A DNA stretch of 64,000 nucleotides from Ascoidea rubescens DSM 1968 (GCF_001661345.1 NW_017962913.1:1431428-1495427); one strand, 5' to 3'. Numbered from the stretch's first letter, positions 10,466-20,210 are shown. Translations and numbers: made by a program. The notes: generated by a model not told the origin, from the letters alone.

Positions 10466-12226
10466 TTAATCAACAATATCAGTTGTACTTGTGAATTGAT
10501 TATCATTTAATGGTAACGGAATAATATCTTTATCAATCTCCAAATTGGTAATTTTACTTAGAATTTCTTTATTTTGTTCTTCTTTGTATTCTTGAAATTG
10601 TTCTTCATTATCAAATACTGCTGCAACACTAATACATCCACATTTATCGAAAAGATCTAAAATTTCATTAGCTTCGTTTATTGGAATATTTTCAAACACT
10701 TTATTGATTTCAATTAAAGATTGTGTTTTGAGAGCTTTTTGCATTATAATTGGTATTTGATTGAAATATTTACACTTTTCAATTTCTTTTGGATCATCCG
10801 AAAATTCACTAGGTAAAGTGACAACTAATTCGCTATCTGGATCCATTGATTTTAATTGAATGGTTTCGACACCTTCAGCTTCGTCATCTTCAGCATCATC
10901 CGATTGGTTTTTAGAGGGAGAATCGTCAAATACTTCATTATTAGCATGCATATATTCACATCTATTCTTTATATGAGTATAAGTTTCTTCAACATCTTTT
11001 AAGAAATTGTATCTTGCAGGACTTGAATTCATTATTTTTGGAATCAATTGTTTAATTATCTTTTGTCTATTGAAATAAATTTTTTTATAATTTGAATTAT
11101 TTATGGTGGAGTTATCATTTGAAGGCCCAGCTAAGGTAGCAACAAATAATAAGATTGAGGATTGATGAACCATTTGTCTAGCCTTTTCAAAATCTCCATC
11201 AAATTGGTATTTAAACGCCTTCATTAATAAAGCGTTTTTCTGATTTTCAGAGATAATCCAGGGGTGAGCATTTAAAAATTTAGCACTTGCGATATAATTA
11301 TCTGGATCAATATCTCCAAAAATCTGAGTATCTGGTAATATCTCAAAATTATCTTCATGAAATTGATGATCATTTGTTTTAGAAGCAGATGGCACATCTG
11401 GTGTTGAAACAGAGGTAGCTGTAGTGGCTGGGGATTCAAGCTGAGATGAGGTATTGGTATTTTTCACACTGTCACTGGCGGAATAATCGGTTGATATTGT
11501 TGCTGGCAATTCTGCTGATTTAGCAGAATTGATATCAGGTTGTGTGTACTGTGTGAATTGTTTAGCAGAAGAAATTGGCTCTACTTTTGTCTTATCGGTT
11601 GAAATTGAAGTTGAAGAAGTTTGTGATTGAGATGGGGGTTTCAAGTCAAATTTATCTTTATTGAAAACAGCTTTATCAAAACCTGTATGGATATCGTCAG
11701 AGGTGATATGTGCCTTAGCTTCTTCTTCCAAAGTTTTTAATTTTGCCATGTTCTTTCCATGGACATCGTCAATTTTCTTTCTATGATTTATGACCAAGGA
11801 TCTCAAGATTTGTTTTTTTTCGGATTGATCATTAACACTGGGATAATCCTTTTTCAAATCGCTCATCAATTGGAGAAATAGGTCTTCGATCATTTCATTG
11901 TAGGTTGGGGAATCCTCCATATCTTCACTTTTGTTTTTCTCTTTGGGATCAAAGTGAGCATTTAAAAAGCTGTTTCTTTCTGAGGTTGAGTATAGTTGGT
12001 CTTCGTTCAATTTTTCCAACATTAAGTCGACTCTTTTGTTCAAGTTGATGTACATTTGGTTCTGGATATTAAGAGTCTTAATCTCGATGTTTCTCTTTGC
12101 CCTCTTTTCGTGGATATCTCTTTGCTTCCAGCGAATAAACGATCTTTTATCGACATTAGGATGGCATTCGATGTCGCTGTCGTCTGATAGTTCAATACGG
12201 TCCCACTTGGAGTAATCAAGAGCCAT
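10466..12226 (-). CDS. CDC37: Hsp90 co-chaperone Cdc37
   Basis: 586 residues. The N-terminus MALDYSKWDRIELSDDSDIE is the family signature and contains the casein kinase 2 site (Ser in DDSDIE context) needed for kinase-client binding. HPNVDKRSFIRWKQRDIHEKR and a charged coiled coil follow to about residue 170. A Ser/Thr-rich linker spans about 200-290. The Hsp90-binding central domain follows (HPWIISENQKNALLMKAFKYQFDGD), then the C-terminal domain. The protein delivers protein kinases to Hsp90 in the cytosol. It is divergent to SMD3, sharing a 268-bp promoter that contains a heat-shock-element-like array. Confidence 0.96.
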   Translation of the reverse strand: MALDYSKWDRIELSDDSDIECHPNVDKRSFIRWKQRDIHEKRAKRNIEIKTLNIQNQMYINLNKRVDLMLEKLNEDQLYSTSERNSFLNAHFDPKEKNKSEDMEDSPTYNEMIEDLFLQLMSDLKKDYPSVNDQSEKKQILRSLVINHRKKIDDVHGKNMAKLKTLEEEAKAHITSDDIHTGFDKAVFNKDKFDLKPPSQSQTSSTSISTDKTKVEPISSAKQFTQYTQPDINSAKSAELPATISTDYSASDSVKNTNTSSQLESPATTATSVSTPDVPSASKTNDHQFHEDNFEILPDTQIFGDIDPDNYIASAKFLNAHPWIISENQKNALLMKAFKYQFDGDFEKARQMVHQSSILLFVATLAGPSNDNSTINNSNYKKIYFNRQKIIKQLIPKIMNSSPARYNFLKDVEETYTHIKNRCEYMHANNEVFDDSPSKNQSDDAEDDEAEGVETIQLKSMDPDSELVVTLPSEFSDDPKEIEKCKYFNQIPIIMQKALKTQSLIEINKVFENIPINEANEILDLFDKCGCISVAAVFDNEEQFQEYKEEQNKEILSKITNLEIDKDIIPLPLNDNQFTSTTDIVD

Positions 12227-12243
12227 TGTGCACTGTAGTTGTG

Positions 12244-12363
12244 GTAGTTGTTCTGGTGAATCTGCTGTTTCTTCTTGTTCTTGTTCTTGTTCTTGTTCTT
12301 CTTATTCTTCTTGTTCTTCTTATTCTTCTTATTCTTCTTATTCTTATTCTTCTTATTCTGTTA
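12244..12363. repeat. Pyrimidine repeat (TTCTTG/TTCTTA) upstream of CDC37
   Basis: TTCTTG units then TTCTTATTC units form a long Y-tract on the plus strand just upstream of the CDC37 ATG. Transcribed in the CDC37 direction it is purine-rich. The plus-strand Ser/Cys/Tyr-rich open frame over it is a repeat artefact. Confidence 0.8.
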
Positions 12364-12378
12364 TTTATCCACGCTTCT

Positions 12379-12396
12379 TTCTAGCATCTTCCAGAA
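12379..12396. promoter_or_regulatory. Heat-shock-element-like array in CDC37/SMD3 promoter
   Basis: TTCTAGCATCTTCCAGAA reads as four 5-bp-spaced units TTC, GCA, TTC, GAA. Three match the Hsf1 unit and one is degenerate. It lies about 155 bases upstream of the CDC37 ATG. Function is inferred. Confidence 0.55.
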
Positions 12397-12403
12397 CCAC
12401 AAA

Positions 12404-12410
12404 CGGGTAA
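12404..12410. promoter_or_regulatory. Reb1-type site
   Basis: CGGGTAA is the reverse complement of the Reb1 core TTACCCG. It sits between CDC37 and SMD3, eight bases from the heat-shock-like array. Such sites usually set nucleosome-free divergent promoters. Confidence 0.5.
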
Positions 12411-12494
12411 CGGCCTTCCGTTTCAAAACGAGCTTATAATAGCGGAAAGTTGTTTTATTCAGGTTGTTTTATCAGTATTGTTGGTTTGTGGGAA

Positions 12495-12885
12495 ATGTCT
12501 GTTGGAATTCCAGTAAAGCTTCTCAGTGAGGCACAGGTGTGTATTGTTTTTGGTTTTTTAGTTTGCTTGTTTAGGGGAAAGGCTTGTTACTGACATTTAG
12601 AACTCTTTTGGTTGGATTTTGCAGGGTCATATAATTTCTTTAGAGTTATCGACCGGTGAGATATATCGAGGCAAATTGCTCGAGAGTGAGGATAATATGA
12701 ATGTTCAATTGAAAAATATCACAGTGATTGCAAGAGATGGTAAAACGACTCATTTGGATCAAGTTTTTATTCGAGGATCGCATGTAAGGTTCTTCCAGGT
12801 TCCTGATATGTTGAAAAATGCTCCAATGTTCAATGCGAACCAGCCTAAACCTCCGGCTCCAATTCGAGGTCCTAGAAAGAAGTAA
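12495..12885 (+). CDS. SMD3: Core spliceosomal protein Sm D3 (one intron)
   Basis: Exons 12495-12536 and 12625-12885, intron 12537-12624, product 100 residues. Exon 1 encodes [14 protein letters not shown] and exon 2 continues [18 protein letters not shown]. The two Sm motifs follow, with [10 protein letters not shown] and [11 protein letters not shown], then [11 protein letters not shown]. Donor GTGTGT, branch point TACTGAC at 12588-12594, acceptor GCAG at 12624. A TAG at 12600 is also in frame but lies only six bases after the branch A, too close to be used easily. SmD3 is part of the heptameric ring on U1, U2, U4 and U5 snRNAs. The C-terminus ends in a short basic tail. Confidence 0.95.
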
Positions 12886-13751
12886 AACAGTAGAGTGGGC
12901 ATATTGTTAAGCTGGATTTGAATTTACAATTGGAATCGGCAAATTTTGAATTTAGATTTGAATTTAGATTTGAATTTTAGTTGGAATTTTAGTTGGAATT
13001 TAAGTTGGAACATAAATGGAAGTCGAAATGAATTAGTGTTTTACTTTTTGGCTGGAAATTTTGGGGAGTGTTCTATTATTTTTAATTTTTATGTTTATCA
13101 TATGTTTAATTCATTTTATTTGATCTTGTATTATATTGTACTAAATTTTAATTAAATTTTAACTAAATTTTTTTTGTGTGTAAAAAAAACAACCGATTTT
13201 TATATTAATAATAATATTATTATAAAGTAAATCATGAGATGCAAGAATTAAATTGAATTGAATATCAATAAGCTCCAAATGAACAGTTAATTTTAAAACA
13301 AAAAGATCAAATCCGAAAAGCTTTGCCAAAAAAAAACCCGAAACTTTTAAAGTATATAATTGTGTTTATGAAGTAAAAAAAAAACCAAAAAGAAAATGAA
13401 AAGAAAATGAAAAGAAAATAAAAAAAAATATAAAAAAATATAAAAAAATATAAAAAAATATAAAAAAAATTCAAGAACAAAATATATATAATCATAGTAC
13501 TATTAATTATAATGTGGTATGATAGGGTAAAATAAATTATGAAATTTTATAATGTATATGGTAAACTAACAAACAAATTGAATTTAAATCAACAAATAAA
13601 AAAGTCATAAGTCATTAAGAATAACAATAAAAGACAAATTAAATAAGAAAAAAGATTAGAATTTAAGAGATTAGAAAAGTATAAAAGATATTGATAATAA
13701 TGATGATGGTGGTGATGGTGATGGTGATGGTGATAGTAATAGTAATTGTAA
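12886..13751. other. Convergent intergenic region, no gene seen
   Basis: 3' flanks of SMD3 and the WD40-like gene. It holds a GAATTTAGATTT-like repeat near 12940-13010, poly-A-rich stretches near 13370-13470, and a GATGGT trinucleotide tract at about 13698-13745 immediately beside the stop of the minus-strand gene. No coding evidence. Confidence 0.6.
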
Positions 13752-15611
13752 TTAGCACAATTCATAGGTGGAAAAGTTTTTTCTGCTCCATGAATCGAAA
13801 TCCCATTTATGAATCCCATATTGACCTCCAACTAAAAGATGAGTTCCTTGTCGATCATTTGTAACACATAAACCGGTAATGTCATATTTTGAAATTGAAT
13901 ATTGGTCTCTTTTTTTGTTGTTGTATTTAAAATCAATAGATTTGTTAGTGAGACTGTTGTGTTCTGGGACTGAGGTGTCGTTCTTAATATTGATGTTATC
14001 GTTACTGTTACTGTTGTTGTTGTTGTTGTTGTTGTTGTATAGATTGTAGAAGTTAAGATTTGTGTTTATATTTGAGCCTAGGTTGTTAATGTTATTATGA
14101 TAAAAGTACTGGTTGTTGTAGCTTTCATAGACATCGTTGCTATTGTTGTGGGGTATAGTGTTGTTGATATGGGATGTATGATTATTATTATGTTGGTTAA
14201 CCATAATTGGATTTGAAAAATAGTTTGAAGGCAAGATTTCACCGGTATTGTTTTTGATTTTAGTGTAGTCTTTAATTAAGGGTAGATTTGTATTTTTGTT
14301 ATAATCAGACTCGTTGAATTGAGAAGGTATTGATATGATTTTATGGTTTTCCAAGTTTCTTAGATCAATGATGTGGATTTTGCCCATTGTTTCGGATAAG
14401 AATAGAAGATCGTCTTCGATATTGCTGAATTTAAGGCATCTAAAGGCGCCTTCTTTTGTGAATAGTTTTCTTGTTGAGTAGATAGTGTAGAGAGGATTGT
14501 TTAGATTTCTTAGATCATAAATTAGAGATCTACCATCTTGAAAAGCAGCAGCAAAATAGTATTGGTTGGAGTGGAAATCTAAAGAAAAGCCAGAATCAGC
14601 TGGGGTTATTATGTTTTTAACGATTTTGTTTGAATTGTTGTCAATTATTGAAATGTTTTTGGAGTCACCACAGGTTAGAGTTATGTTGTTTTTCAAGGAG
14701 GTGACAGAGGAATTTAGGTTATAGCCAATGTAAATTTTGTTTAAATTGTTTATAATTCTATTGTTTTGGATTGAAATTTTGTACAAGTTCTTGTCGTTGT
14801 TGGATAGCAAAGCATTGTAGAAATTGTTGTTTAGTTTGAAGATATTGACCGAGTTGTTGATCATTGTGCCGATTTCAGTTTCGATGGTTATGTTTAGGTT
14901 TTTGTTGAAGATTGATAAGGAGCCAGTAGAAGTGTCAGCATTGATCAGGCCAGCTACTAGGAGTAGGCCATCCTTTTCTTTTAGACATTTGGGGTTGAAT
15001 TTTAGATTTAGGATAGTTGAAATTTTGTTGTTTTTCAAATTAAGGCATTTGATTGATTTGTCAAAAGGAAAGTAGATTTCATTTGGACTAAGAGTTGAAG
15101 GTTGGATCAAATCGCTTAATTGCCAGTGGTGTTTTGATATTTCAGTGGGATAAAACTTGTGATTTGGTAAGATGTAAGGGAAGTTTTTGTAGTATTTTAG
15201 ATTTGGATTTACTTTTCTTTTGTTTAATAGATTCAAGCTATTTCTTTTCTTTATGGAGTCGACTGTCATTGTATTATTGAGGTTATTGGGATTAGTAATG
15301 TTACGGTTATGGGTGTGGATGTGATTATGAATATGGTGGTGAATGAAATCGAAATTGAAATTGAAATTTAGGATGATATTGGTATTGTTGTGTCTATGGT
15401 AATTACTATTACTATTGCTATGGCTATTTTGGGTATTTTGAGTATTTTGGGTATTTTGGGTATTATGGTTATGGTGGTATCTAAGCTTATAGAACAAGTA
15501 AAAGGACGATATTAGTATAACAAAGATGGAAAGCGATAAGATTAAGAAACTGTTAGGGAGACCAAAGATATATTCATTGAGTTTTGTGTAGCTAGAGGCA
15601 AAGCTGAACAT
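13752..15611 (-). CDS. Membrane-anchored WD40-like protein (DUF2415-type)
   Basis: 619 residues. A hydrophobic segment at about residues 20-44 (LILSLSIFVILISSFYLFYK) looks like a signal anchor. A His/Asn/Gln/Thr low-complexity stretch follows. From about residue 165 onward there are blade-like strands: STGSLSIFNKN, GDSKNISIIDNNSNK, AAFQDGRSLIYDLRNLNNP, and FRCLKFSNIEDDLLFLSETM followed by GKIHIIDLRN. The last resembles the DUF2415 motif of fungal beta-propeller proteins. A terminal blade reads GTHLLVGGQYGIHKWDFDSW. Asn runs at about 470-545 interrupt it. Function is unknown. A WD-repeat scaffold tethered to a membrane is an inference from the anchor plus propeller. Confidence 0.65.
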   Translation of the reverse strand: MFSFASSYTKLNEYIFGLPNSFLILSLSIFVILISSFYLFYKLRYHHNHNTQNTQNTQNTQNSHSNSNSNYHRHNNTNIILNFNFNFDFIHHHIHNHIHTHNRNITNPNNLNNTMTVDSIKKRNSLNLLNKRKVNPNLKYYKNFPYILPNHKFYPTEISKHHWQLSDLIQPSTLSPNEIYFPFDKSIKCLNLKNNKISTILNLKFNPKCLKEKDGLLLVAGLINADTSTGSLSIFNKNLNITIETEIGTMINNSVNIFKLNNNFYNALLSNNDKNLYKISIQNNRIINNLNKIYIGYNLNSSVTSLKNNITLTCGDSKNISIIDNNSNKIVKNIITPADSGFSLDFHSNQYYFAAAFQDGRSLIYDLRNLNNPLYTIYSTRKLFTKEGAFRCLKFSNIEDDLLFLSETMGKIHIIDLRNLENHKIISIPSQFNESDYNKNTNLPLIKDYTKIKNNTGEILPSNYFSNPIMVNQHNNNHTSHINNTIPHNNSNDVYESYNNQYFYHNNINNLGSNINTNLNFYNLYNNNNNNNNSNSNDNINIKNDTSVPEHNSLTNKSIDFKYNNKKRDQYSISKYDITGLCVTNDRQGTHLLVGGQYGIHKWDFDSWSRKNFSTYELC

Positions 15612-16530
15612 ATAATCGGAAACACCAGATTAAGGAGAGATACCACAGAGAGCGAGCAAGAAGGATAATTGGCTATTATATATCAAGCAGAGGATATAAG
15701 TTGCAGATAGATCAGTATTGGGTAGTATTGGGCAGTCTTAAAGGTGAGTGTGGATTAGGAAAGGGAGCCTGATGGGGTCGGCGAAGTGGAGTCACAAACA
15801 CCGGAAAGAGCCAGAAAAATGCAGCACACGCACCAGAAACAGCACCTCTGGGAGCAGAAACAGCACCAAAAACACCAGAAGCAGCACACGCAGCACAACC
15901 ACCACTTCCTCCACAACCACCTCCGATAGACGGTTAGCTTGCTTTCCGCCCTCTCCGCTGTCCGTGCCGGAGCGCTTTGCTTCTTGACCCGCGGCGGACG
16001 TTCCGGACCCGCGAGTGTGCAACCGGCCTCTTTGTTCTGGTGCAGCCAGCCCGGCGCTGCACGCACAGACCCTGCACACACAGGACGTCCGCGCGCCATC
16101 TGTCAAGCACCGGTCTATGCACTCATCGCTGCACCGGGACCTCACCGGATCTCGTTCCCAGTAGGGTCTCTTCAGCGAGAACAAGGCAGAACAGTCTTTG
16201 TGCAGCGCAGAACGTCCTGCCTACACAGGGGATGGATAACGGAATAAGTCAGACCGATCACAGATGAGAGAAAAAGGGAGCAAAAAGGAGGAAAAGCTTT
16301 GAATAGGGACTCGAATGGGAGTCATTATTATCGATCACTAATAAGCTCCCAGAATCTATATCCCATAATACCATAAATATTCTATATGTCCTATATATCC
16401 CACTTTTCATAAATGTCATAAATGTCCTATATGCTATAGTCATACGGTCAAGATCACAATTTTGACATGCATACTTTTGTGTTTATGGTTATCCACTTAT
16501 CTGGCAGAGTCTCCTTATTCGCCAGAAGTC
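15612..16530. other. GC-rich island upstream of the WD40-like gene
   Basis: About 15780-16230 is strongly GC-rich, roughly twice the GC of the surroundings by eye, and contains several overlapping open frames on both strands. None starts a recognisable protein, and the frames are long only because stop codons are rare in GC-rich sequence. The flanks return to AT-rich sequence. I treat it as promoter-associated, not coding. Confidence 0.6.
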
Positions 16531-18216
16531 TTAGAACCTAAACACCCAGTCTTGCTGGTTTAAGTCGTCGACTATTCTTTGCAATCCCCTTTTATTCTCA
16601 GCATCAAAATTCTGCTCTGGCTCTCCCTGATACTCTTCATCATTTTCCTCATGGCAGTTGTAACCAGGAACCAACCGACTCACCGGTTTAAATGATCTTA
16701 GGTGGATTTTTTGTATTGTTCTTTGCGTACTGTTATATTCGTCATTGATATCTAAAAACTGGTTTATCTGGATAATTGAAAGGTTTTTGAAAAAATCGTC
16801 ACTCAATGAGTTTCCAAATATCTTTCGGAGCTTTAGTGTGTTTTTTCTCTCCAATTCCTTTAACGAATCTCCATTTCTATAATCATCGTTGTAGTCATTA
16901 TTGAATATTTCCTCTTTTGAATATCCAGGAATTGATACTATGACATCCACTATCTTATCTTCATAATTATGTGCATTAGTATTTGGATTTTTCATATTTG
17001 GATTTGGTCTTGATTTCGCATGCTTGTTTAGCAAGTGATTCTCAAAGGTATCATTTAACGAGAAATTCATTGAAGAATTCATTGACGAATTCATTGATGA
17101 GTTTATAGAAGAATTGAATTTCAAAAGCTCATTTGTATCATTGAAACTAAAACTATAATCACTCAAATCGTAATCATGAAATTTATTATTAAATATTGAT
17201 ATATTGTTTTTATTTTTGGTTTTGTTTTTATTCATGTTATTATTCATGTTATTATTCATGTTATTATTATTAGTAGTAGTATTCTTCTCATTATTATGTT
17301 TACTTAAATTAAGGAGATTGTTGTTGTTATTTAAAATATTATTAATCTGTTTATTCTTAGTAAAACCATCCTTATTATCACTTTTTTCATCGTGATAATC
17401 AAAATCATCAATATCAAAATCATCATCAATATTGTCTCTCTTAAATATCAATTTCGATATATTTTCTGCTTGTTTGAATGCTTGCAACTTTGAGTTTCTT
17501 AATGGTAACCCATCACTGAATACTAAATACTCCTCATCACTATCGCTATCATCCTCATTATCTTCTTCATTATTAGTATTGTAATTATTAGTATTGTAAT
17601 TATTAGTATTGTAATTACTATTATTATAATTACCATTATTATAGTTGGCATTTCTTCTATTCGTTTGATGCAATTGTTCAATTTTATCTAAATGAGTACT
17701 CAAATTCAATTTGGAGTTTTTGTTCAAAAGATTTTTTGTTTTATTGTTTTTCACATTACTGAGCTTCTGTCTTAGCGAAAATATGTGACTTGAATCATCA
17801 TTAATATTTATACTATCATATCCCTCCAATTCGTCATCATCACTATCTTCCTCCTCTTCTTTATCTTCCTCTTCTTCTTTTTCTTCTTCTAATAAAATAT
17901 GTTCTTCACTATCTCTATTGAAAAATTCATCGTCTTGAAGTTGATTCGGATTGTCGTTTAGATCCAAATACTCATTGTCTTCATCACGATTAGTCGGCAC
18001 TGAGTTCTTAAACCCAATTAAATTCTTGGTCTTTGAAAATGATTTTGCTTTAGAAAAAGTCTTTGTTTTCGATATCAATTTGCTCTTTGTTTTCAATTTT
18101 GACTCAGACGTCCTTCTTGGTGGAGTAACAGTAAGGGCAGCAGATGAACCTGATTTAGTAGCTGATGTGATTCCTCGAAACAATTGTCGTCTTGAATCTT
18201 GCCTTTTATTAGGCAT
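16531..18216 (-). CDS. Acidic low-complexity protein, unrecognised
   Basis: 561 residues; I do not recognise the family. The N-terminus is basic and Ser/Lys-rich (MPNKRQDSRRQLFRG, then repeated KTKSK/SKAKSFSKTKN), suggesting a nuclear protein. A very acidic segment of Glu/Asp runs lies at about residues 110-135, followed by Asn-rich tracts and a repeated MNSSMNSSMN stretch near 375-385. The C-terminal 130 residues look like a folded, conserved part: VDVIVSIPGYSKEEIF, LRKIFGNSLSDDFFKNLS, IHLRSFKPVSRLVPGYNCHE, ending RIVDDLNQQDWVFRF. The start is the first ATG. No neighbour hints at a role. Confidence 0.6.
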   Translation of the reverse strand: MPNKRQDSRRQLFRGITSATKSGSSAALTVTPPRRTSESKLKTKSKLISKTKTFSKAKSFSKTKNLIGFKNSVPTNRDEDNEYLDLNDNPNQLQDDEFFNRDSEEHILLEEEKEEEEDKEEEEDSDDDELEGYDSININDDSSHIFSLRQKLSNVKNNKTKNLLNKNSKLNLSTHLDKIEQLHQTNRRNANYNNGNYNNSNYNTNNYNTNNYNTNNEEDNEDDSDSDEEYLVFSDGLPLRNSKLQAFKQAENISKLIFKRDNIDDDFDIDDFDYHDEKSDNKDGFTKNKQINNILNNNNNLLNLSKHNNEKNTTTNNNNMNNNMNNNMNKNKTKNKNNISIFNNKFHDYDLSDYSFSFNDTNELLKFNSSINSSMNSSMNSSMNFSLNDTFENHLLNKHAKSRPNPNMKNPNTNAHNYEDKIVDVIVSIPGYSKEEIFNNDYNDDYRNGDSLKELERKNTLKLRKIFGNSLSDDFFKNLSIIQINQFLDINDEYNSTQRTIQKIHLRSFKPVSRLVPGYNCHEENDEEYQGEPEQNFDAENKRGLQRIVDDLNQQDWVFRF

Positions 18217-18253
18217 TTTATGAACAAAACCTTCACCAGAGAATATATATAAT

Positions 18254-18350
18254 AAAGTAAAATACAGTAAAATACAGTAAAATACAGTAAAATAAAATAA
18301 AATAAAATAAAATAAAATAAAATAAACAAAATAAACAAAATAAACAAAAT
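18254..18350. repeat. AGTAAAATAC / TAAAA / AATAAACA tandem repeats
   Basis: Three copies of a 10-bp unit AGTAAAATAC run into TAAAA pentamers and then 9-bp AATAAACAA units. They lie directly upstream of the minus-strand gene ending at 16531. Confidence 0.8.
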
Positions 18351-18603
18351 ATCAAGCTAAGCGATCGATAAACAAAATTTCATCAATAGGAAGAGCCGAA
18401 GGGTCTCAAAATGGAAACGTTATCTATGTGCTCTCAATAACCTCCACCACACCCCAGTATTGCACTGATCTAGCGACTTGGAGCTGTTTGTTAGAACTGT
18501 TTGTTAAAACTGTTTATTAGATCTATTTATCAAAACTGTTTATTTACTCTTCTCCAGTAGATTGTTCCAATGAAAACTTCTGGCACAAAAACACCGATTT
18601 CTG

Positions 18604-18609
18604 CACGTG
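18604..18609. promoter_or_regulatory. CACGTG E-box
   Basis: CACGTG inside the longer palindrome TGCACGTGCA, in a divergent promoter. It is a possible Cbf1/Pho4-type site; regulation is inferred only. Confidence 0.4.
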
Positions 18610-18929
18610 CAGGCGGATGGATTTTTTTTCCCAAAGAAGAGCTGAGCTACTAGATTCATTGCTCAGCGAAAGCTATCAGCTGGATAGGATTTAACTTAAT
18701 TGGGTTTCATTTATCGTTTCTTTTAATGGGCCATAGGATGGTCTGTATCTTAGGGGATAGTATGGAATAGCCATTTTTTACAATATAAATATGCTCAATC
18801 CTTCTTGTTTGATTCTACAAGTCCAAGTTAGCTCACCACAGTACTCAATAACTTAATTATTATTGTGCTAGATACAAACATAAACTTCTGTTCTTCTAAT
18901 CAATTCAGCTCTAATAATCTATTTCCAAG

Positions 18930-19295
18930 ATGCCAATGTTATATAAACCAAGAAAGGATGGCTACGAAGTCAAACCAGCTCAAATTCCATCCCCAGGTAA
19001 CAATTCATTCTTGGGTGATATCTTCACCTCAGATGCTCCATTAGACAAACAAATCTCATGTGGTTTTTACAAACAAGAAAAGGGTGAAAAATTGGTTTAC
19101 ACTTATAGTTATGACGAAATGAAAGTTATTTTGGAAGTTGAAGGTACTTATACTATTACTGATGAAACCGGTTATAAAGTGACTGTTTCTCCAGGTGATG
19201 TCTTTTACTTTAAGAAGGGCACTACCATTGAATTTGAAACCACTGGTTATGGTCTCGCTTTCTTCTGTGGTTTACGTCCAGCTGATTCCGGTTAA
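18930..19295 (+). CDS. EutQ-like cupin, copy 1
   Basis: 121 residues, a single small cupin. It begins MPMLYKPRKDGYEVKPAQI and contains DKQISCGFYKQEKGEKLVY, the strand pair VILEVEGTYTITDETG and the second cupin motif PGDVFYFKKGTTIEFETTG. It resembles the ethanolamine-utilisation EutQ-type cupin family found sporadically in fungi. Metal-binding His residues of classic cupins are absent, so catalysis is doubtful. A close paralogue lies 7 kb downstream on the same strand (26031-26393), about two-thirds identical by eye. No ethanolamine genes are nearby. Codon usage is biased toward preferred yeast codons (GGT, GAA, AAG), suggesting strong expression. The physiological substrate is unknown. Confidence 0.8.
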   Translation: MPMLYKPRKDGYEVKPAQIPSPGNNSFLGDIFTSDAPLDKQISCGFYKQEKGEKLVYTYSYDEMKVILEVEGTYTITDETGYKVTVSPGDVFYFKKGTTIEFETTGYGLAFFCGLRPADSG

Positions 19296-19684
19296 CTATC
19301 TAGTCCAGTAAATTATAGATTATAAAATTCAATATTCCTATATAGCGACTCATTTAATATATAATCATATTCATAATAGTTTCTTGTGCATTTTGTAATG
19401 ATAAGTGAATTTTTTTACCAAAAGTCGAAGGTCGAAAGTCGAAAGTCAAAAATTGAAAGGATTAATTCCTGCTTTTAGAAATGTTATAAAAAATTTGAAT
19501 CATAAATTTGGATCGTAAATTTGAAAAAAGAAGGTCTTTATGAGTGGTCTCATTGAAGTCATGTGAAAAACGCGTGATATTTCTAAAACAGATTTCAAGA
19601 AAAGTGTTTTTTTTCTCTAAATTGATTGATTTTTTTGGACAAGAAAAGGTATTGTTGAAGAGATTTCGAATTAATATTATAAAG
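19296..19684. other. Region between cupin 1 and TOM7
   Basis: AT-rich. It holds a short repeat of GTCGAA/GAAAGTC units at about 19423-19450 and an ACGCGT (MCB-like) at 19570-19575, 110 bases before the TOM7 ATG. An open frame entering TOM7 from 19544 lacks similarity before the TOM7 methionine. Confidence 0.55.
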
Positions 19685-19855
19685 ATGGCATATAATTTTT
19701 CAGAAGAATCCAAGGAACGTATTATTAAAGTGCTAGGAGCTACCAGAACGATGGTACATTATACATGGGTTCCATTTATTTTGTATTTAGGATGGAAAAG
19801 CACTAGTAATAAACCCAATTTAATATCATTATTTTCTCCATTACCTTCAGCATAA
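19685..19855 (+). CDS. TOM7: Mitochondrial outer membrane translocase subunit Tom7
   Basis: 56 residues, the normal size of this tiny TOM-complex subunit. The sequence MAYNFSEESKERIIKVLGAT, the membrane span around HYTWVPFILYLGW and the ending SNKPNLISLFSPLPSA match Tom7 throughout. The SPLP tail and the Pro within the span are hallmark features. Tom7 modulates assembly and stability of the TOM complex around Tom40. The frame extends upstream without stop to about 19544, but conservation starts only at the ATG at 19685, which is the start chosen. Confidence 0.93.
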   Translation: MAYNFSEESKERIIKVLGATRTMVHYTWVPFILYLGWKSTSNKPNLISLFSPLPSA

Positions 19856-20210
19856 TTAGCGTTAGTTAGAACAGGATGGTGGGAGGTGTGATCATCATTA
19901 TTACAATTAGGGATATGTGATTTGGTTGATAATTTTATATTATTTTTTATCATTTTAGTTGATTCTAATTTATTTGTATATAGGAAATTATTAGTGGATA
20001 ATAAAAAATCATTAAATCCAAAGCGGATAATTTTGAAAAGTAAGATTACACTTTGATTTAAACTGAAAATTTTTGATTAAATTTTCATTTTATATTATAT
20101 TACATTATATTATATTTACACTATATTTAAATTATATTTATATCAAATTGTATCGTATTATATTATACCATATCATATCTTATTACATCATACAGTATAA
20201 TAGTAAATAA
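19856..20210. other. Region between TOM7 and POP3
   Basis: AT-rich 3' flank of TOM7 and promoter of POP3. The last 130 bases are TATTA/TATAT-type imperfect repeats. No gene or clear element was seen. Confidence 0.55.

Larger units (their letters stand above)
18217..18929. other. Divergent promoter region between the acidic protein and the cupin
   Basis: The left third is tandem AGTAAAATAC and AAATAAAC/TAAAA repeats (18254-18350). The middle holds a palindromic TGCACGTGCA E-box at 18602-18611. The right part contains an AATATAAATA TATA-like box at about 18782, roughly 140 bases before the cupin ATG. No gene seen. Confidence 0.6.

Noticed and set aside
12228-12410. Plus-strand Ser/Cys/Tyr-rich open frame upstream of CDC37
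   Set aside because: It is the translation of TTCTTG/TTCTTA repeats in a promoter.
15755-16267. Several overlapping open frames on both strands in the GC-rich island
   Set aside because: Open on many frames at once because stops are rare in GC-rich DNA; no family resemblance and no splice context.
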